This document shows, in pieces, positions 28,494 to 39,173 of a DNA stretch of 64,000 bases; position 1 is the stretch's first letter; each line of letters opens with the position of its first letter. The notes under the pieces were generated by a model that did no database searches, was not told where the DNA came from, and worked only from the letters and a program-made list of their open reading frames with translations. The stretch lies in the NCBI GenBank assembly GCA_947503265.1, contig CANNDC010000002.1, positions 186,001-250,000 on the forward strand, given 5' to 3'. The translations under genes and the position numbers were made by a program. The DNA comes from an uncultured Alteromonadaceae bacterium (GTDB lineage: Bacteria > Pseudomonadota > Gammaproteobacteria > Enterobacterales > Alteromonadaceae).

Positions 28494-29801
28494 ATGTCTC
28501 CAATGAATCTTAAAAACATAAATGCAGTGGTAGTCGGCCTTGGGTTGACCGGCCAGTCGTGCATTGAGTTTTTAATCGAACATGGAGCAAATGTCATCGG
28601 CATGGATAAACGCAGCACGGTAGATTGTCCGTTCGAAATTGAGATAAAAACAGGCAAGTATCGAGTTAAAACGCTGCTGGAATCCGATTTAGTCATTCTC
28701 AGCCCAGGTGTTAATCCAGCTGCGAAAGCAATTCAGCGAGCAATTGAAGCGGGTGTTGAAGTCATTGGTGATGTAGAGCTATTTGCGCGTTTCAATCGAA
28801 CTCCCGTTATCGCGATTACAGGTTCTAACGGTAAGTCGACTGTCACATGTTTAGTGAATGAAATGCTCAATTACGCGGGCAAGAAGTCGATAATGGGAGG
28901 CAATATTGGCACTCCTGTGTTATCGCTTCTTAAACAACAAGCGGACTATTTCGTCCTTGAGCTATCAAGTTTTCAGTTAGAAACCGTAAATTCTCTGAAA
29001 CCAGAATCTGCGACCATACTGAACATTACCGAAGATCACTTAGATCGCCACAATACCTTCGACGCTTATAAAGAAGCAAAACACAAGATATACCAGAACG
29101 CGAATGTTTGTGTATACAACCGAGATGATCTCAATACATTGCCCGTGGAACCAAATCCTAGTCACAGTTTTGGTATGCAAGAATCAAACGTTGGCTATGG
29201 TTGGGATCGTAAGTCTCATGCCATCACCTGCGAAGGAAGTGCGGTTTTAGCTGCCGAAGAATCTGCTTTAATAGGCATGCACAACATGGCGAATATTCAA
29301 GCAGCTATGGCGTTAATTCAGTTTGCCAATATCGATATCAGTTCCGTTAAAAAAGCGGTAAAAGAATTTTCTGGACTATCGCATCGTTTTGAAACTATTA
29401 GTCAGCATAAAAATGTTCGCTGGATAAATGACTCTAAGGCGACCAATGTTGGCGCAACGATTGCGGCAATCAAAAGTTTGGAGACAAGAAAAGAAGGGAA
29501 ACTGATATTAATTGCCGGTGGCGATGGCAAAGGAGCAGACTTTTATGAATTGCAGAACATTTTGCTTAAATCCGTCGATTTACTGATTACTTTAGGAAAA
29601 GATGGTCCTGCTATTGCTGCACTAAAACCGGGAAGTATCGAAGTAGCCTCTATTGAAGAGGCCGTATCCTTTGCTGACAGTATTGTCAGTGAAAAAGACA
29701 TTGTTCTGCTCTCACCCGCTTGCGCCAGTTTAGATATGTTCAACAATTATCAACAACGTGGTGATGTATTCGCTTCTGCAGTCAGGAGGTTGGCAGCATG
29801 A
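28494..29801 (+). CDS. murD: UDP-MurNAc-L-alanine:D-glutamate ligase
   Basis: The 435-residue protein has the MurD N-terminal Rossmann motif VVGLGLTGQSC, the ATP loop TGSNGKSTVTCLV, ELSSFQLET, NITEDHLDRH and the C-terminal LLSPACASLDMF. It adds D-glutamate to UDP-MurNAc-L-Ala. The start is ATG 28494; an ATG three codons later (28503) is an equally possible start. A 10-base gap separates it from mraY. Confidence 0.97.
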   Translation: MSPMNLKNINAVVVGLGLTGQSCIEFLIEHGANVIGMDKRSTVDCPFEIEIKTGKYRVKTLLESDLVILSPGVNPAAKAIQRAIEAGVEVIGDVELFARFNRTPVIAITGSNGKSTVTCLVNEMLNYAGKKSIMGGNIGTPVLSLLKQQADYFVLELSSFQLETVNSLKPESATILNITEDHLDRHNTFDAYKEAKHKIYQNANVCVYNRDDLNTLPVEPNPSHSFGMQESNVGYGWDRKSHAITCEGSAVLAAEESALIGMHNMANIQAAMALIQFANIDISSVKKAVKEFSGLSHRFETISQHKNVRWINDSKATNVGATIAAIKSLETRKEGKLILIAGGDGKGADFYELQNILLKSVDLLITLGKDGPAIAALKPGSIEVASIEEAVSFADSIVSEKDIVLLSPACASLDMFNNYQQRGDVFASAVRRLAA

Positions 29802-31108
29802 ATGCAACAGTTGAACAAATAGAAAACTCAACACCGTCATCCTCTTCAGGGTTGAGACAACTATTTTCACAAAAACATGACAGCATCCAAACGACTCAAC
29901 TTCCTTTTGATACTGTGTTTATTGTTCTTAGTGTTGCCTTATTGTCTTTAGGATTAATCATAGTGACGTCTGCTTCAATGCCTGTTGCAGAGAGACTTCA
30001 TGGCAATGCTTTCCACTTTGCCATCAGACATGCGATTTATATTGTTATCGCATTGACTGCAGCCTTGGTTGTTTTACAAATACCGATGCAATGGTGGCGG
30101 GTCAGCAATCCTTGGTTATTGCTAGCCGCGGCGGCGTTACTCATCGCTGTTCTACTAGTTGGTCGAAGTGTTAACGGCAGTACTCGCTGGTTGGCGCTCG
30201 GGCCCATCACTATTCAAGCCGCCGAACCCGCTAAGTTGTTTTTCTTCTGTTATTTAGCCGGTTACATGGTGCGTCGATATGAAGAAGTGACAGAGAACAT
30301 AAAGGGCTTTATTAAACCTTTGATAGTGTTTTTTGTACTTGCCATTTTACTTTTGATGCAACCGGATTTAGGTACGGTTGTGGTCATGTTTGCCACTACT
30401 ATTGGCCTTTTGTTCTTGGCTGGTGCCAAACTTTGGCAATTTTTTGGTTTAGTGATAACCGGATTGTCCGCCATAGTTGCGTTAATCTTGGTAGAAGATT
30501 ACAGACTAGAGCGTGCCAAAATATTCCTCAATCCTTGGGAAGATGCTTTCGGTGCAGGTTATCAGCTTACTCAGTCACTCATGGCTTACGGTCGAGGAGA
30601 TGTGTTCGGGCAAGGGCTTGGAAATAGTCTACAAAAGCTAGAATATTTGCCCGAAGCCCATACTGACTTTATCGTTGCAATTTTAGCTGAAGAATTAGGT
30701 TTTTTTGGCGTGACCGTAGTGCTAGCAGTATTGTTTGTGATGGTATTTAAAGCACTCAAGTTAGGCAATCTTGCTTTATCAAAAGAGCGTCCTTTCGACG
30801 CTTACCTAGCTTATGCCATAGGTATTTGGATCAGCTTTCAAACTGCAGTTAACGTTGGTGCAAGCGCGGGTGTATTGCCTACCAAAGGTCTAACTCTGCC
30901 ATTAATTAGCTATGGTGGTTCCAGTCTAGTGGTGATGAGTGTTGCTATTGCGATCTTAATCCGCATCGATTTTGAAATTCGTGTCGATGGGGTGCAGGCT
31001 ATGAGCAGGAAAAAAGCAGCCAGCAAGGGTAAAACTAAAGCCAAGCGCAAAGTGAACAAGGTGATTAAAGATGTGATCGTTGCTGAACAGGGAGGCCACA
31101 ATGACTAA
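29798..31108 (+). CDS. ftsW: peptidoglycan glycosyltransferase FtsW
   Basis: The 436-residue SEDS protein has about ten membrane segments, the SVNGSTRWLALGP loop, KIFLNPWEDAFGAGYQLTQSL and LPEAHTDFIVAILAEELGF, and the terminal LPLISYGGSSL motif. It polymerises septal glycan from lipid II together with FtsI. The C-terminal tail is strongly basic (repeated K in residues 405-430). Its end overlaps murG by 8 bases. Confidence 0.98.
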   Translation: MNATVEQIENSTPSSSSGLRQLFSQKHDSIQTTQLPFDTVFIVLSVALLSLGLIIVTSASMPVAERLHGNAFHFAIRHAIYIVIALTAALVVLQIPMQWWRVSNPWLLLAAAALLIAVLLVGRSVNGSTRWLALGPITIQAAEPAKLFFFCYLAGYMVRRYEEVTENIKGFIKPLIVFFVLAILLLMQPDLGTVVVMFATTIGLLFLAGAKLWQFFGLVITGLSAIVALILVEDYRLERAKIFLNPWEDAFGAGYQLTQSLMAYGRGDVFGQGLGNSLQKLEYLPEAHTDFIVAILAEELGFFGVTVVLAVLFVMVFKALKLGNLALSKERPFDAYLAYAIGIWISFQTAVNVGASAGVLPTKGLTLPLISYGGSSLVVMSVAIAILIRIDFEIRVDGVQAMSRKKAASKGKTKAKRKVNKVIKDVIVAEQGGHND

Positions 31109-32201
31109 AACTATGCTCATTATGGCTGGCGGCACTGGCGGGCACGTATTCCCGGGAATTGCAGTTGCCGACGAACTAAGCAAACGTGAATGGAAAATAC
31201 ATTGGTTGGGTACTGCGGCAAGAATGGAAGCGCAAATTGTGCCAAAAGCGGGTTATCCAATAAGTTTCATCGATGTTGCTGGAGTCAGGGGTAACGGTTT
31301 TGTCAGACTTGCCAAAGCGCCTTTCCAAATCATCAAGGCCATACTGCAGGCAAGAAAAGTGCTGAAGTCCGTCGATCCTCAAGTTGTTCTTGGAATGGGC
31401 GGGTTCGCTAGTGGCCCGGGTGGTATTGCCGCATGGTTGCGAGGAATACCTGTGGTGCTACATGAGCAAAATGCCTTGCCGGGCATGACAAACAAAATTC
31501 TGGCGAAAGTAGCGAATAAAGTGTTAACCGGTTTTGCCAATACGTTCCCAAAACAAAATGAGCAAACAGATAAGTATCAGTGGGTTGGCAATCCTGTTCG
31601 CAAAGATTTTGCAACTATTAACCGGAAGTCACACACAGATTTAGCCGAACGTGAGCATATAAACCTACTTATCGTTGGTGGTTCTCTCGGTGCTAAAGCG
31701 TTAAACGACGGAGTGCCGAATTCAATCCGTGGTTTATCAGGGCTGAACATACACCACCAATGCGGAAAAGGACATTTGCAAGCCGTTGAAGAAAATTATG
31801 CTTCCTTGCTGTCTGCAAATAACACGGTTCAGGTCATGGAATTTATCGATGATATGGCGAACGCATATCAATGGGCGGATATGGTGATTTGTAGAGCTGG
31901 CGCGCTTACCGTGGCGGAAGTGGCGATGGCAGGTGTACCGGCTGTGTTTGTCCCTCTGCCTCACGCTGTGGATGACCATCAAACAAAAAATGCAGAAACC
32001 CTATCGAACGTCGGTGCTGCATATTTGTTAACGCAAAACGAGTTAGCACAAAACAAATTGAATACACTTCTAGAAAAATTACTAACTAGCCCAGAACAAC
32101 TTGTTAAAATGGGAATGGCTGCTAAAACCCTTGCTAAACCCGATGCAACCAAAACCGTCGCTGATATATGCGAAAGCATAGCGGGAGGTGAAAATGTCTA
32201 A
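31101..32201 (+). CDS. murG: UDP-GlcNAc:lipid I N-acetylglucosaminyltransferase
   Basis: The 366-residue GT28 enzyme has the N-terminal [12 protein letters not shown] loop, [16 protein letters not shown] and the C-terminal donor-binding [23 protein letters not shown]. It makes lipid II at the inner face of the membrane. ATG 31101, with GGAGG at 31091-31095, is preferred over a TTG further upstream. It overlaps the ftsW stop (ATGACTAA) and the murC start. Confidence 0.98.
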   Translation: MTKTMLIMAGGTGGHVFPGIAVADELSKREWKIHWLGTAARMEAQIVPKAGYPISFIDVAGVRGNGFVRLAKAPFQIIKAILQARKVLKSVDPQVVLGMGGFASGPGGIAAWLRGIPVVLHEQNALPGMTNKILAKVANKVLTGFANTFPKQNEQTDKYQWVGNPVRKDFATINRKSHTDLAEREHINLLIVGGSLGAKALNDGVPNSIRGLSGLNIHHQCGKGHLQAVEENYASLLSANNTVQVMEFIDDMANAYQWADMVICRAGALTVAEVAMAGVPAVFVPLPHAVDDHQTKNAETLSNVGAAYLLTQNELAQNKLNTLLEKLLTSPEQLVKMGMAAKTLAKPDATKTVADICESIAGGENV

Positions 32202-33666
32202 TAACTCTCAATACTTGAACACACAAAAAGCGGCATATCAGGTACCTGAGATGCGTCGGATCAGTCAAATTCATTTCATCGGTATTGGCGGCGCTGGCAT
32301 GGGTGGGATTGCCGAAGTTCTGTTGAACGAAGGGTATAAAGTCAGCGGTTCGGATCAGCAACAAAATGCCATGACCGAAAGATTGATAGCTAAAGGTGCT
32401 ACTGTATTTATGGGGCATCATCAAGACAACATTGAAAACGTCAGTGTCGTCGTGGTTTCTAGCGCGATTGACCTTACCAACCCAGAAATAATTGCCGCGA
32501 AACAACAACGTGTCCCCGTCATTCGTCGAGCCGAAATGCTAGCCGAACTAATGCGTTTTAGGCACGGTATTGCTGTCGCCGGAACCCACGGTAAAACCAC
32601 AACAACCAGCTTATTGGCCACCATTTTTGCACAAGCAGATTTAGATCCGACTTTCGTTATCGGTGGATTATTGAATAGTGCTGGTACTAACGCCAAGCTT
32701 GGCAGTAGTCGTTACTTAATTGCGGAAGCAGATGAAAGTGATGCTTCGTTTTTACACCTACAACCGATGATTTCCATAGTGACCAATATCGAGGCGGATC
32801 ACATGGACACCTATGACGGTGATTTCCAACGAATGCAAGATACCTACTTAGAGTTTTTGCATAACCTGCCGTTTTACGGGTTAGCCGTTCTCTGTGGAGA
32901 TGACCCAGTCATACAGGAATTACTCCCTCGGATTGGCAGAAAACTTATGACCTATGGTGTATCTGAACATTGCGATGTTCGCGCAATCAATATTGAGTAT
33001 GGTTTCAATCAAAGTCGTTTCACCGTGCTGCGGGATGGAAAAGACAAGCTTGAAATCGAGCTCAATATTGCGGGCAAACACAATGTACTTAATGCTTTGG
33101 CTTCTATCGCCGTGGCTACTGACGAAGGTGTTGAAGATCAGGCAATAGTTGCTGCTCTAGGAGCATTTGGCGGCATTGGTAGACGTTTTGAACAGTTAGG
33201 TGAATTTGATACCGGAGAGGGTATGGTCACCTTGGTAGATGACTATGGTCATCACCCTACTGAGGTTGAAGCAACGATAGCAGTGGCAAGAAACAACTGG
33301 CCCGATAATCGACTTGTTATGGCGTATCAACCCCATCGCTACACGCGAACACGCGACCTTTATGAAGATTTTGTCAAAGTGCTTTCTCAAGTCGATGTCT
33401 TATTGTTGTTGGAAGTCTATTCTGCTGGCGAAACAGCAATAGACGGAGCCGATAGCAAGGCCTTGTGCCGCTCAATTCGCCAACGTGGAAAAATAGAACC
33501 TATCTATGTGGAAGACAAAGCTGAATTACCTGCTTTGTTAGCGGATACCTTGCGAGATGGCGATATCTTGATGACCCAGGGTGCTGGCAATATTGGACAA
33601 ATAGCGAAACAGCTGCAAACACTAAAATTAGACAAAGCAGCGATGAGCAAAGGAGCCAGCAAATGA
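32194..33666 (+). CDS. murC: UDP-N-acetylmuramate:L-alanine ligase
   Basis: The 490-residue Mur ligase has [18 protein letters not shown], the ATP loop [23 protein letters not shown], and [14 protein letters not shown] in the C-terminal domain. It performs the first committed amino-acid addition to UDP-MurNAc. ATG 32194 with GGAGG at 32184-32188 is chosen over GTG 32188, which lies inside the ribosome-binding site. Overlaps with murG (8 bases) and ddl (4 bases) continue the coupled chain. Confidence 0.98.
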   Translation: MSNNSQYLNTQKAAYQVPEMRRISQIHFIGIGGAGMGGIAEVLLNEGYKVSGSDQQQNAMTERLIAKGATVFMGHHQDNIENVSVVVVSSAIDLTNPEIIAAKQQRVPVIRRAEMLAELMRFRHGIAVAGTHGKTTTTSLLATIFAQADLDPTFVIGGLLNSAGTNAKLGSSRYLIAEADESDASFLHLQPMISIVTNIEADHMDTYDGDFQRMQDTYLEFLHNLPFYGLAVLCGDDPVIQELLPRIGRKLMTYGVSEHCDVRAINIEYGFNQSRFTVLRDGKDKLEIELNIAGKHNVLNALASIAVATDEGVEDQAIVAALGAFGGIGRRFEQLGEFDTGEGMVTLVDDYGHHPTEVEATIAVARNNWPDNRLVMAYQPHRYTRTRDLYEDFVKVLSQVDVLLLLEVYSAGETAIDGADSKALCRSIRQRGKIEPIYVEDKAELPALLADTLRDGDILMTQGAGNIGQIAKQLQTLKLDKAAMSKGASK

Positions 33667-34607
33667 CTCTAGCGCATAAAAACAATGAATTTGGCAAAGT
33701 TGCTGTGATGTTAGGAGGCAGTTCAGCTGAACGTGAAGTCTCATTGAACTCGGGACGTGCGGTTTTAAAAGCATTGCAAGACTCGGGTGTGGATGCCCAT
33801 GCATTCGATCCTTCTGAAAAACCGATAACAGATTTGCTGGTAGAGTCATTTGATTGTGTGGTCATTATGCTACATGGTCGCGGAGGCGAAGATGGCAGTA
33901 TGCAAGGCGCGCTGGAATTGCTTGGGCTACCCTATTCAGGCAGCAATGTGCTGGGTTCTGCACTCGCTATGGATAAGGTCAGAACCAAACAAATATGGCA
34001 AACCCTAGAGCTTCCAACAGCAAACTATAAAATTGCTGATAAAAGTACTTTTGATGAGGCCGATTGCAACGTTATAATGTCGGAACTGGGTGATGTGGTC
34101 ATGGTTAAACCTGCACAAGAAGGTTCAAGCATTGGCATGGCCAAAGTAACAAACCCTGAGCAACTAGCATCAGCAATACAAGACGCCTTCGTTTATGACG
34201 ACGCCGTATTATTAGAGCGATTCATTCAAGGGTCTGAATACACTGTGACTATTTTAGATGGCAAAGCACTGCCATCTATTCGCATGTCTACTCCCCATAC
34301 TTTTTATGATTATGCCGCCAAATATCAATCTGACTCGACGGAATATTTTTGTCCGAGTGGTTTGTCAGAGGCAGAAGAGAGCAAATTGGGGCAATTAGCC
34401 ATTAGCGCTTTTAATGCTGTGTCTGGTACAGGGTGGGGAAGAGTAGATTTTATGCGCGACATGAACGGTGAGTTCTTTTTGCTCGAGGCCAATACCGTGC
34501 CAGGAATGACGGCAAAAAGTTTAGTACCCATGTCTGCAAAAGCAGCTGGAATGAGTTTTGAACAACTGTCATTAGCAATTTTATCAACGGTGAGGAAAGC
34601 TCGGTGA
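33663..34607 (+). CDS. ddl: D-alanine:D-alanine ligase
   Basis: The 314-residue ATP-grasp protein has [64 protein letters not shown] and the C-terminal [15 protein letters not shown]. It makes D-Ala-D-Ala for MurF. It corresponds to ddlB of E. coli by position between murC and ftsQ. Confidence 0.97.
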   Translation: MTLAHKNNEFGKVAVMLGGSSAEREVSLNSGRAVLKALQDSGVDAHAFDPSEKPITDLLVESFDCVVIMLHGRGGEDGSMQGALELLGLPYSGSNVLGSALAMDKVRTKQIWQTLELPTANYKIADKSTFDEADCNVIMSELGDVVMVKPAQEGSSIGMAKVTNPEQLASAIQDAFVYDDAVLLERFIQGSEYTVTILDGKALPSIRMSTPHTFYDYAAKYQSDSTEYFCPSGLSEAEESKLGQLAISAFNAVSGTGWGRVDFMRDMNGEFFLLEANTVPGMTAKSLVPMSAKAAGMSFEQLSLAILSTVRKAR

Positions 34608-35350
34608 ATCAGCTTACTGACCAGACACAACAATCGGCTACTTACACCTTCTTTGGCTTGGTGTTCTTGGTTGTGCTTGTTTTGGGTTTGGCGGTAGCCG
34701 GTTGGCAACTCAATATGTGGTTGGAAGATGAACAAAAAGCACCAATCAACCAAATAATAGTGACAGGTAAACGAGAACAAATAAAAGATAGTGAAGTAGA
34801 ACAACAAATTCGAAGCAAGCATCCCGGGAGTTTTTTCGAGCTTGACGTCGATTTGGTACACAAAGAAATAGAGGATATGCCTTGGGTGTATCGGGCATCA
34901 GTGCGAAAACGCTGGCCAAACAGTTTGAATATTCATGTGGTTGAGGAAATAGCCAGTGCAAGGTGGAACACAGATTCATTGCTGAACCAGTATGGTCAAG
35001 TATTTAATGCACAACTTGAAGGTCAAGGTTTGCCTAGTCTCTACGGACCTGGTGGCAGTGAGTTAACTGCGCTGAAAGGCTATCAAACAATGCAGTCTTT
35101 GTTGAATTCAACAGACTTAGTGATAACGGAAATGACCTTGAGCGAACGATTTGCATGGAATATACAACTGCAAAATGGTGTCAGGTTGAATTTAGGACGT
35201 GATGAGTACGCAGATAGACTACAACGATTTGTTGATATCTATCCAATTTTGCAGAAACAACAAAGACAAGTCGATTATATCGATCTTCGCTATGACACCG
35301 GCTTAGCTGTTGGTTGGAAAAGTGAAGAAGAATCTAAACAAGAGAGCTAG
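34604..35350 (+). CDS. ftsQ: cell division protein FtsQ
   Basis: The 248-residue protein has one membrane segment (about residues 12-35), a POTRA domain (starting IIVTGKREQIKDSEV, with LDVDLVHKEIEDMPWV) and the FtsQ beta domain. It connects FtsB/FtsL to the rest of the divisome from the periplasmic side. The start codon is GTG, overlapping the ddl stop in GTGA. Confidence 0.96.
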   Translation: MNQLTDQTQQSATYTFFGLVFLVVLVLGLAVAGWQLNMWLEDEQKAPINQIIVTGKREQIKDSEVEQQIRSKHPGSFFELDVDLVHKEIEDMPWVYRASVRKRWPNSLNIHVVEEIASARWNTDSLLNQYGQVFNAQLEGQGLPSLYGPGGSELTALKGYQTMQSLLNSTDLVITEMTLSERFAWNIQLQNGVRLNLGRDEYADRLQRFVDIYPILQKQQRQVDYIDLRYDTGLAVGWKSEEESKQES

Positions 35351-35372
35351 ATGAAAGTGGAAAAGATTAAAA

Positions 35373-36602
35373 ATGTCTAAAGTAGCCGAAAGAAATCTCA
35401 TTGTGGGTTTAGACATGGGCACCAGTAACGTCAAATCTGTCGTTGGCGAAATACTCGCTGATGGCGATATTAGTATCGTCGGTGTTGGTACGCATTCATC
35501 TAAAGGTATGGACAAGGGTGGCGTTAATGACCTGAATTTATTGGTGCAATCAGTACAACGCGCTGTGAATGAAATGGAATTGATGGCTGATTGTAGAGTG
35601 TCTTCCGTTTTCATGTCGATTTCTGGTCGTCATGTTAGTTGCCAAAACGAAAGCGGCATGGTGCCAATTAATAATCAGGAAGTAACCCAAGAGGATGTTG
35701 ACAATGTAGTTCATGCGGCACGTTCAGTCCCTATCGCTTTGGAAAGGCGCTTGCTCCATGTCTTGCCACAAGAATTTACGATTGATGTACAAGAAAATAT
35801 CAAGAATCCAATTGGTATGTCAGGTGTCAGAATGGAAGCCAAAGCACATATTATTACCTGTGCTGACGACATGGCGAAAAACTTGGTTAAATGCGTAGAG
35901 CGTTGTGAATTAAACGCAGATCAAATCATTTTTTCTGCCTTGGCTTCAAGCTATGCAGTACTGACAGAAGACGAAAAAGAATTGGGCGTGTGTGTTGTTG
36001 ATATCGGTGGTGGAACCATAGATTTGGTGATTTATTCTGACGGAGCGATTCGTCATACAGCGGTTATTCCTGTCGCTGGAAACCAAATCACCAGTGATAT
36101 TGCCAAGATATTTAGAACACCGCTGAGTCATGCTGAAGATATCAAGATCAACTATGCCTGTGCTTTAAGAGACATGGTTAGCATGGAAGAAAATATTGAA
36201 GTACCAAGTGTTGGTGGTAGGGCGGCTAGAGCCATGTCCAGACACACACTTGCTGAGGTGATAGAGCCTCGTTATCAGGAATTGTTTGAATTGATTCATG
36301 AAGAAATCAAATCCAGTGGATTGGAAGAGCAAATTGCCGCAGGAATCGTTCTGACTGGCGGTACAGCAAAAATGGAAGGCGCTGTTGAATTTGCAGAAGA
36401 GCTATTTCAAATGCCAGTCAGGGTGGGAACACCACTGGGTGTAAAAGGGTTATCGGAATACGTTGAGGATGCAACCTTTGCGACTGTTATTGGATTATTG
36501 CAATACGGCAAAGAATCCATGCAGGGTAAGAATGCAGCAAAAGGAAATGCGTCAGAAGGGTTGTGGCAACGTATTCAGAGTTGGTTTAAAGGGGAGTTTT
36601 AG
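35373..36602 (+). CDS. ftsA: cell division protein FtsA
   Basis: The 409-residue actin-like ATPase has GLDMGTSNVKSVVGE, VVDIGGGTIDLVIY and IVLTGGTAKMEG, and an amphipathic C-terminal helix (GLWQRIQSWFKGEF) that tethers it to the membrane. It anchors FtsZ and recruits later division proteins. It follows ftsQ by 22 bases. Confidence 0.98.
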   Translation: MSKVAERNLIVGLDMGTSNVKSVVGEILADGDISIVGVGTHSSKGMDKGGVNDLNLLVQSVQRAVNEMELMADCRVSSVFMSISGRHVSCQNESGMVPINNQEVTQEDVDNVVHAARSVPIALERRLLHVLPQEFTIDVQENIKNPIGMSGVRMEAKAHIITCADDMAKNLVKCVERCELNADQIIFSALASSYAVLTEDEKELGVCVVDIGGGTIDLVIYSDGAIRHTAVIPVAGNQITSDIAKIFRTPLSHAEDIKINYACALRDMVSMEENIEVPSVGGRAARAMSRHTLAEVIEPRYQELFELIHEEIKSSGLEEQIAAGIVLTGGTAKMEGAVEFAEELFQMPVRVGTPLGVKGLSEYVEDATFATVIGLLQYGKESMQGKNAAKGNASEGLWQRIQSWFKGEF

Positions 36603-36689
36603 TGTTGTGAAGACATTAAATAGAATAAAAAATTGGAGTCAGGGTTTAGCTAACCCTCACTTTATCGCGCAGAAAATCGGAGAATTAAA

Positions 36690-37856
36690 ATGTTTGAATT
36701 AATGGACAGTCACAGCGAAGAAGCTGTAATCAAAGTAATAGGTGTTGGTGGTGGTGGCGGAAACGCTATCGAGCACATGGTATCTCAAAGTATTGAAGGC
36801 GTAGAGTTTATTGCGGTCAATACGGATGCTCAAGTGCTGAGAAGCTCGTCGGCAAATTTAACCTTGCAAATAGGCTCTGGAGTAACCAAGGGACTAGGTG
36901 CAGGCGCTAACCCAAATATTGGTCGCCAAGCAGCCGAAGAAGATAGCGAAAATATCCGTCAAAGCCTTGAAGGCGCTGATATGGTGTTTATTACCGCTGG
37001 AATGGGTGGTGGTACAGGTACTGGTGCAGCACCTGAAGTCGCTAGAATTGCAAAAGAGTTGAATATCTTAACTGTTGCGGTTGTTACTAAGCCTTTCCCA
37101 TTTGAAGGGAAAAAGCGTACTGACTTTGCTGATCAAGGCATAGAGGAACTTTCCAAATATGTAGATTCACTCATTACCATTCCCAATGAAAAGTTACTTA
37201 AAGTCATGGGCAGAGGCACACCACTGCTTCAGGCATTTAGCGCTGCTAACGATGTTTTGCGCGGTGCGGTTCAAGGTATTGCTGAACTAATCACCCGTCC
37301 TGGGCTTATCAACGTGGATTTTGCTGACGTGAAAACCGTCATGTCTGAAATGGGCACGGCAATGATGGGTAGCGGTTCCGCCTCGGGTGAAGACCGTGCA
37401 GAAGAAGCAGCAGAATCTGCTATTGCATGTCCGTTGTTGGAGGACATTGATTTGTCTGGCGCACGAGGTATTTTGGTTAATATCACTGCTGGACCTGATT
37501 TTGCCATCGATGAGTTTGAAACCGTTGGTAATGCGGTCAAGGCCTTCGCTTCGGAAAACGCTACCGTTGTTGTCGGTACAGTTATCGACATGGAAATGAC
37601 AGATGAATTACGAGTGACTGTTGTCGCTACCGGCATTGGAGCAGAACGTAAGCCAGACATTTCGCTTGTTTCTAGTCAAGGTTCAAGAACCACTGCAGAG
37701 GCAAAGCCATTTAAATTGCAGGCCGAATCGGGTGAAAGGCTTGGCAACGTTGCAACCGATGGTAACAAAGCACTAGCAACAGAAGAAAAAGTTGAAGTGG
37801 GCAATGACCTTGAATATCTGGACATACCCGCGTTCTTGAGAAAACAAGCAGACTAA
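36690..37856 (+). CDS. ftsZ: cell division GTPase FtsZ
   Basis: The 388-residue tubulin homologue has the GTP loop [23 protein letters not shown] at the start, [16 protein letters not shown], and a conserved C-terminal peptide ([15 protein letters not shown]) that binds FtsA, ZipA and other partners. It polymerises into the Z ring. It begins 87 bases after ftsA. Confidence 0.99.
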   Translation: MFELMDSHSEEAVIKVIGVGGGGGNAIEHMVSQSIEGVEFIAVNTDAQVLRSSSANLTLQIGSGVTKGLGAGANPNIGRQAAEEDSENIRQSLEGADMVFITAGMGGGTGTGAAPEVARIAKELNILTVAVVTKPFPFEGKKRTDFADQGIEELSKYVDSLITIPNEKLLKVMGRGTPLLQAFSAANDVLRGAVQGIAELITRPGLINVDFADVKTVMSEMGTAMMGSGSASGEDRAEEAAESAIACPLLEDIDLSGARGILVNITAGPDFAIDEFETVGNAVKAFASENATVVVGTVIDMEMTDELRVTVVATGIGAERKPDISLVSSQGSRTTAEAKPFKLQAESGERLGNVATDGNKALATEEKVEVGNDLEYLDIPAFLRKQAD

Positions 37857-37861
37857 TAGTT

Positions 37862-37912
37862 GCAATAAATTAAATTAAAATTGAATTATTTGCTCAATTT
37901 TTAATCTAATTG
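37862..37912 (+). other. AT-rich hairpin between ftsZ and lpxC
   Basis: A long imperfect AT-rich stem can form from GCAAT near 37862 to ATTGC near 37912; its core pairs 37875-37884 with 37894-37904 with one bulge. It has no strong GC stem or T-run. It might attenuate read-through from ftsZ, but this is weak evidence. Confidence 0.35.
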
Positions 37913-37993
37913 CAATTATGGTAAATTACGGCAGTAAATCGATGGAAAGCGCATGATAAATAAGGAAATTTATAGCCTAAATATGACACTTTT

Positions 37994-38022
37994 TTGACAA
38001 TCGTCTTAAAAGTTCATATAAT
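37994..38022 (+). promoter_or_regulatory. consensus sigma-70 promoter of lpxC
   Basis: TTGACA at 37994-37999 and TATAAT at 38017-38022 are separated by exactly 17 bp: a perfect match to the sigma-70 consensus in both hexamers and spacing. Transcription should start near 38029, about 38 bases before the lpxC ATG. Confidence 0.85.
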
Positions 38023-38066
38023 GCGCGCCGATTTTTTTACTGAACAACAAGTAGGTAATACGTTAG

Positions 38067-38981
38067 ATGATTAAGCAACGCACAATAAAACATGCTGTGC
38101 AGGAAACTGGAATTGGACTGCACAAAGGTGAGAAGGTCTCTATGACGCTTCGACCTGCGCCAGCGAATACAGGAATTGTATTTCGCCGCGTAGATCTTGA
38201 ACCTTATGTCGATATTCCAGCCAAGGCCAATGCGGTAGGTGATACTGTGTTGTGTACGTGCTTGAGTAATGAAGACGGTGTTTCTATTTATACTGTTGAG
38301 CATTTGTCATCTGCCCTTGCAGGCTTAGGTATCGATAATATTATTGTCGAGGTAGATAGCAATGAACTTCCGATTATGGACGGCAGCGCGAGTCCGTTCA
38401 TATTTCTGCTTCAATCGGCAGGCATCGAAGAACTCAATGCACCTAAGAAATTTATCCGTATTACTAAGACTGTCCGTGTTGAAGACGGTGATAAGTGGGC
38501 AGAGTTTCATCCATACGATGGCTTTAAAATTGATTTCGAAATCGATTTTGCCCACCCGGTTATTAGTCAAACTCGTCAACGTGTAGTGATGGATTTTGAT
38601 GCCTCCTCTTACGTTGATGAAGTTAGCCGTGCCAGAACCTTTGGGTTCATGCGTGATCTTGAATACATGAACGCGAATAACCTTGCACTGGGTGGCAGCA
38701 TGGAAAATGCCGTTGCACTTGATGAATATCGTGTATTAAACCCCGAAGGTTTGCGTTATCACGATGAGTTTCTCAAGCATAAAATACTTGATGCTGTTGG
38801 TGACCTTTACCTAGGCGCACACAGTATTGTCGGTGAATTAAGAGCCTACAAATCGGGTCATGGATTAAACAACAAACTGCTTAATGCGATGCTTGCAGAT
38901 ACAAGTTGTTGGGAATACGTTAGCTACGATTCTCAGGAAGAAGTTCCTATCCAATTTGCTTCGCCAGTATTCGCTAATTAA
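38067..38981 (+). CDS. lpxC: UDP-3-O-acyl-N-acetylglucosamine deacetylase
   Basis: The 304-residue protein has the LpxC hallmarks: [18 protein letters not shown] at the N-terminus, zinc ligands in [12 protein letters not shown] and [19 protein letters not shown], and [11 protein letters not shown]. It performs the first committed step of lipid A synthesis in the cytoplasm. Its own strong promoter means that its expression is not limited to read-through from the dcw cluster. LpxC is controlled by proteolysis in related bacteria; the C-terminus here ends FASPVFAN. Confidence 0.98.
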   Translation: MIKQRTIKHAVQETGIGLHKGEKVSMTLRPAPANTGIVFRRVDLEPYVDIPAKANAVGDTVLCTCLSNEDGVSIYTVEHLSSALAGLGIDNIIVEVDSNELPIMDGSASPFIFLLQSAGIEELNAPKKFIRITKTVRVEDGDKWAEFHPYDGFKIDFEIDFAHPVISQTRQRVVMDFDASSYVDEVSRARTFGFMRDLEYMNANNLALGGSMENAVALDEYRVLNPEGLRYHDEFLKHKILDAVGDLYLGAHSIVGELRAYKSGHGLNNKLLNAMLADTSCWEYVSYDSQEEVPIQFASPVFAN

Positions 38982-39001
38982 TTGCTAACACTTTAACGAA
39001 T

Positions 39002-39024
39002 GATGCCGCAATTATTGCGGCATC
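39002..39024 (+). terminator. hairpin after lpxC
   Basis: A 10-bp perfect stem (GATGCCGCAA 39002-39011 with TTGCGGCATC 39015-39024) with a 3-base loop follows the lpxC stop by 21 bases. Only a short T-rich stretch follows, so termination is probable rather than certain. Confidence 0.65.
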
Positions 39025-39173
39025 TTCAAATGCTTTGCTATTTTCTGCCGATAACCTTCTAGCATGTATAAATTAGAATCAAAAGTGATGATTTTGCATA
39101 CCCTTAATGAGTATCTAATTGGGCGAACACGCTCTAAAATTAGGTCTATTATTTAACCTTCCAGAGTTTGAAA

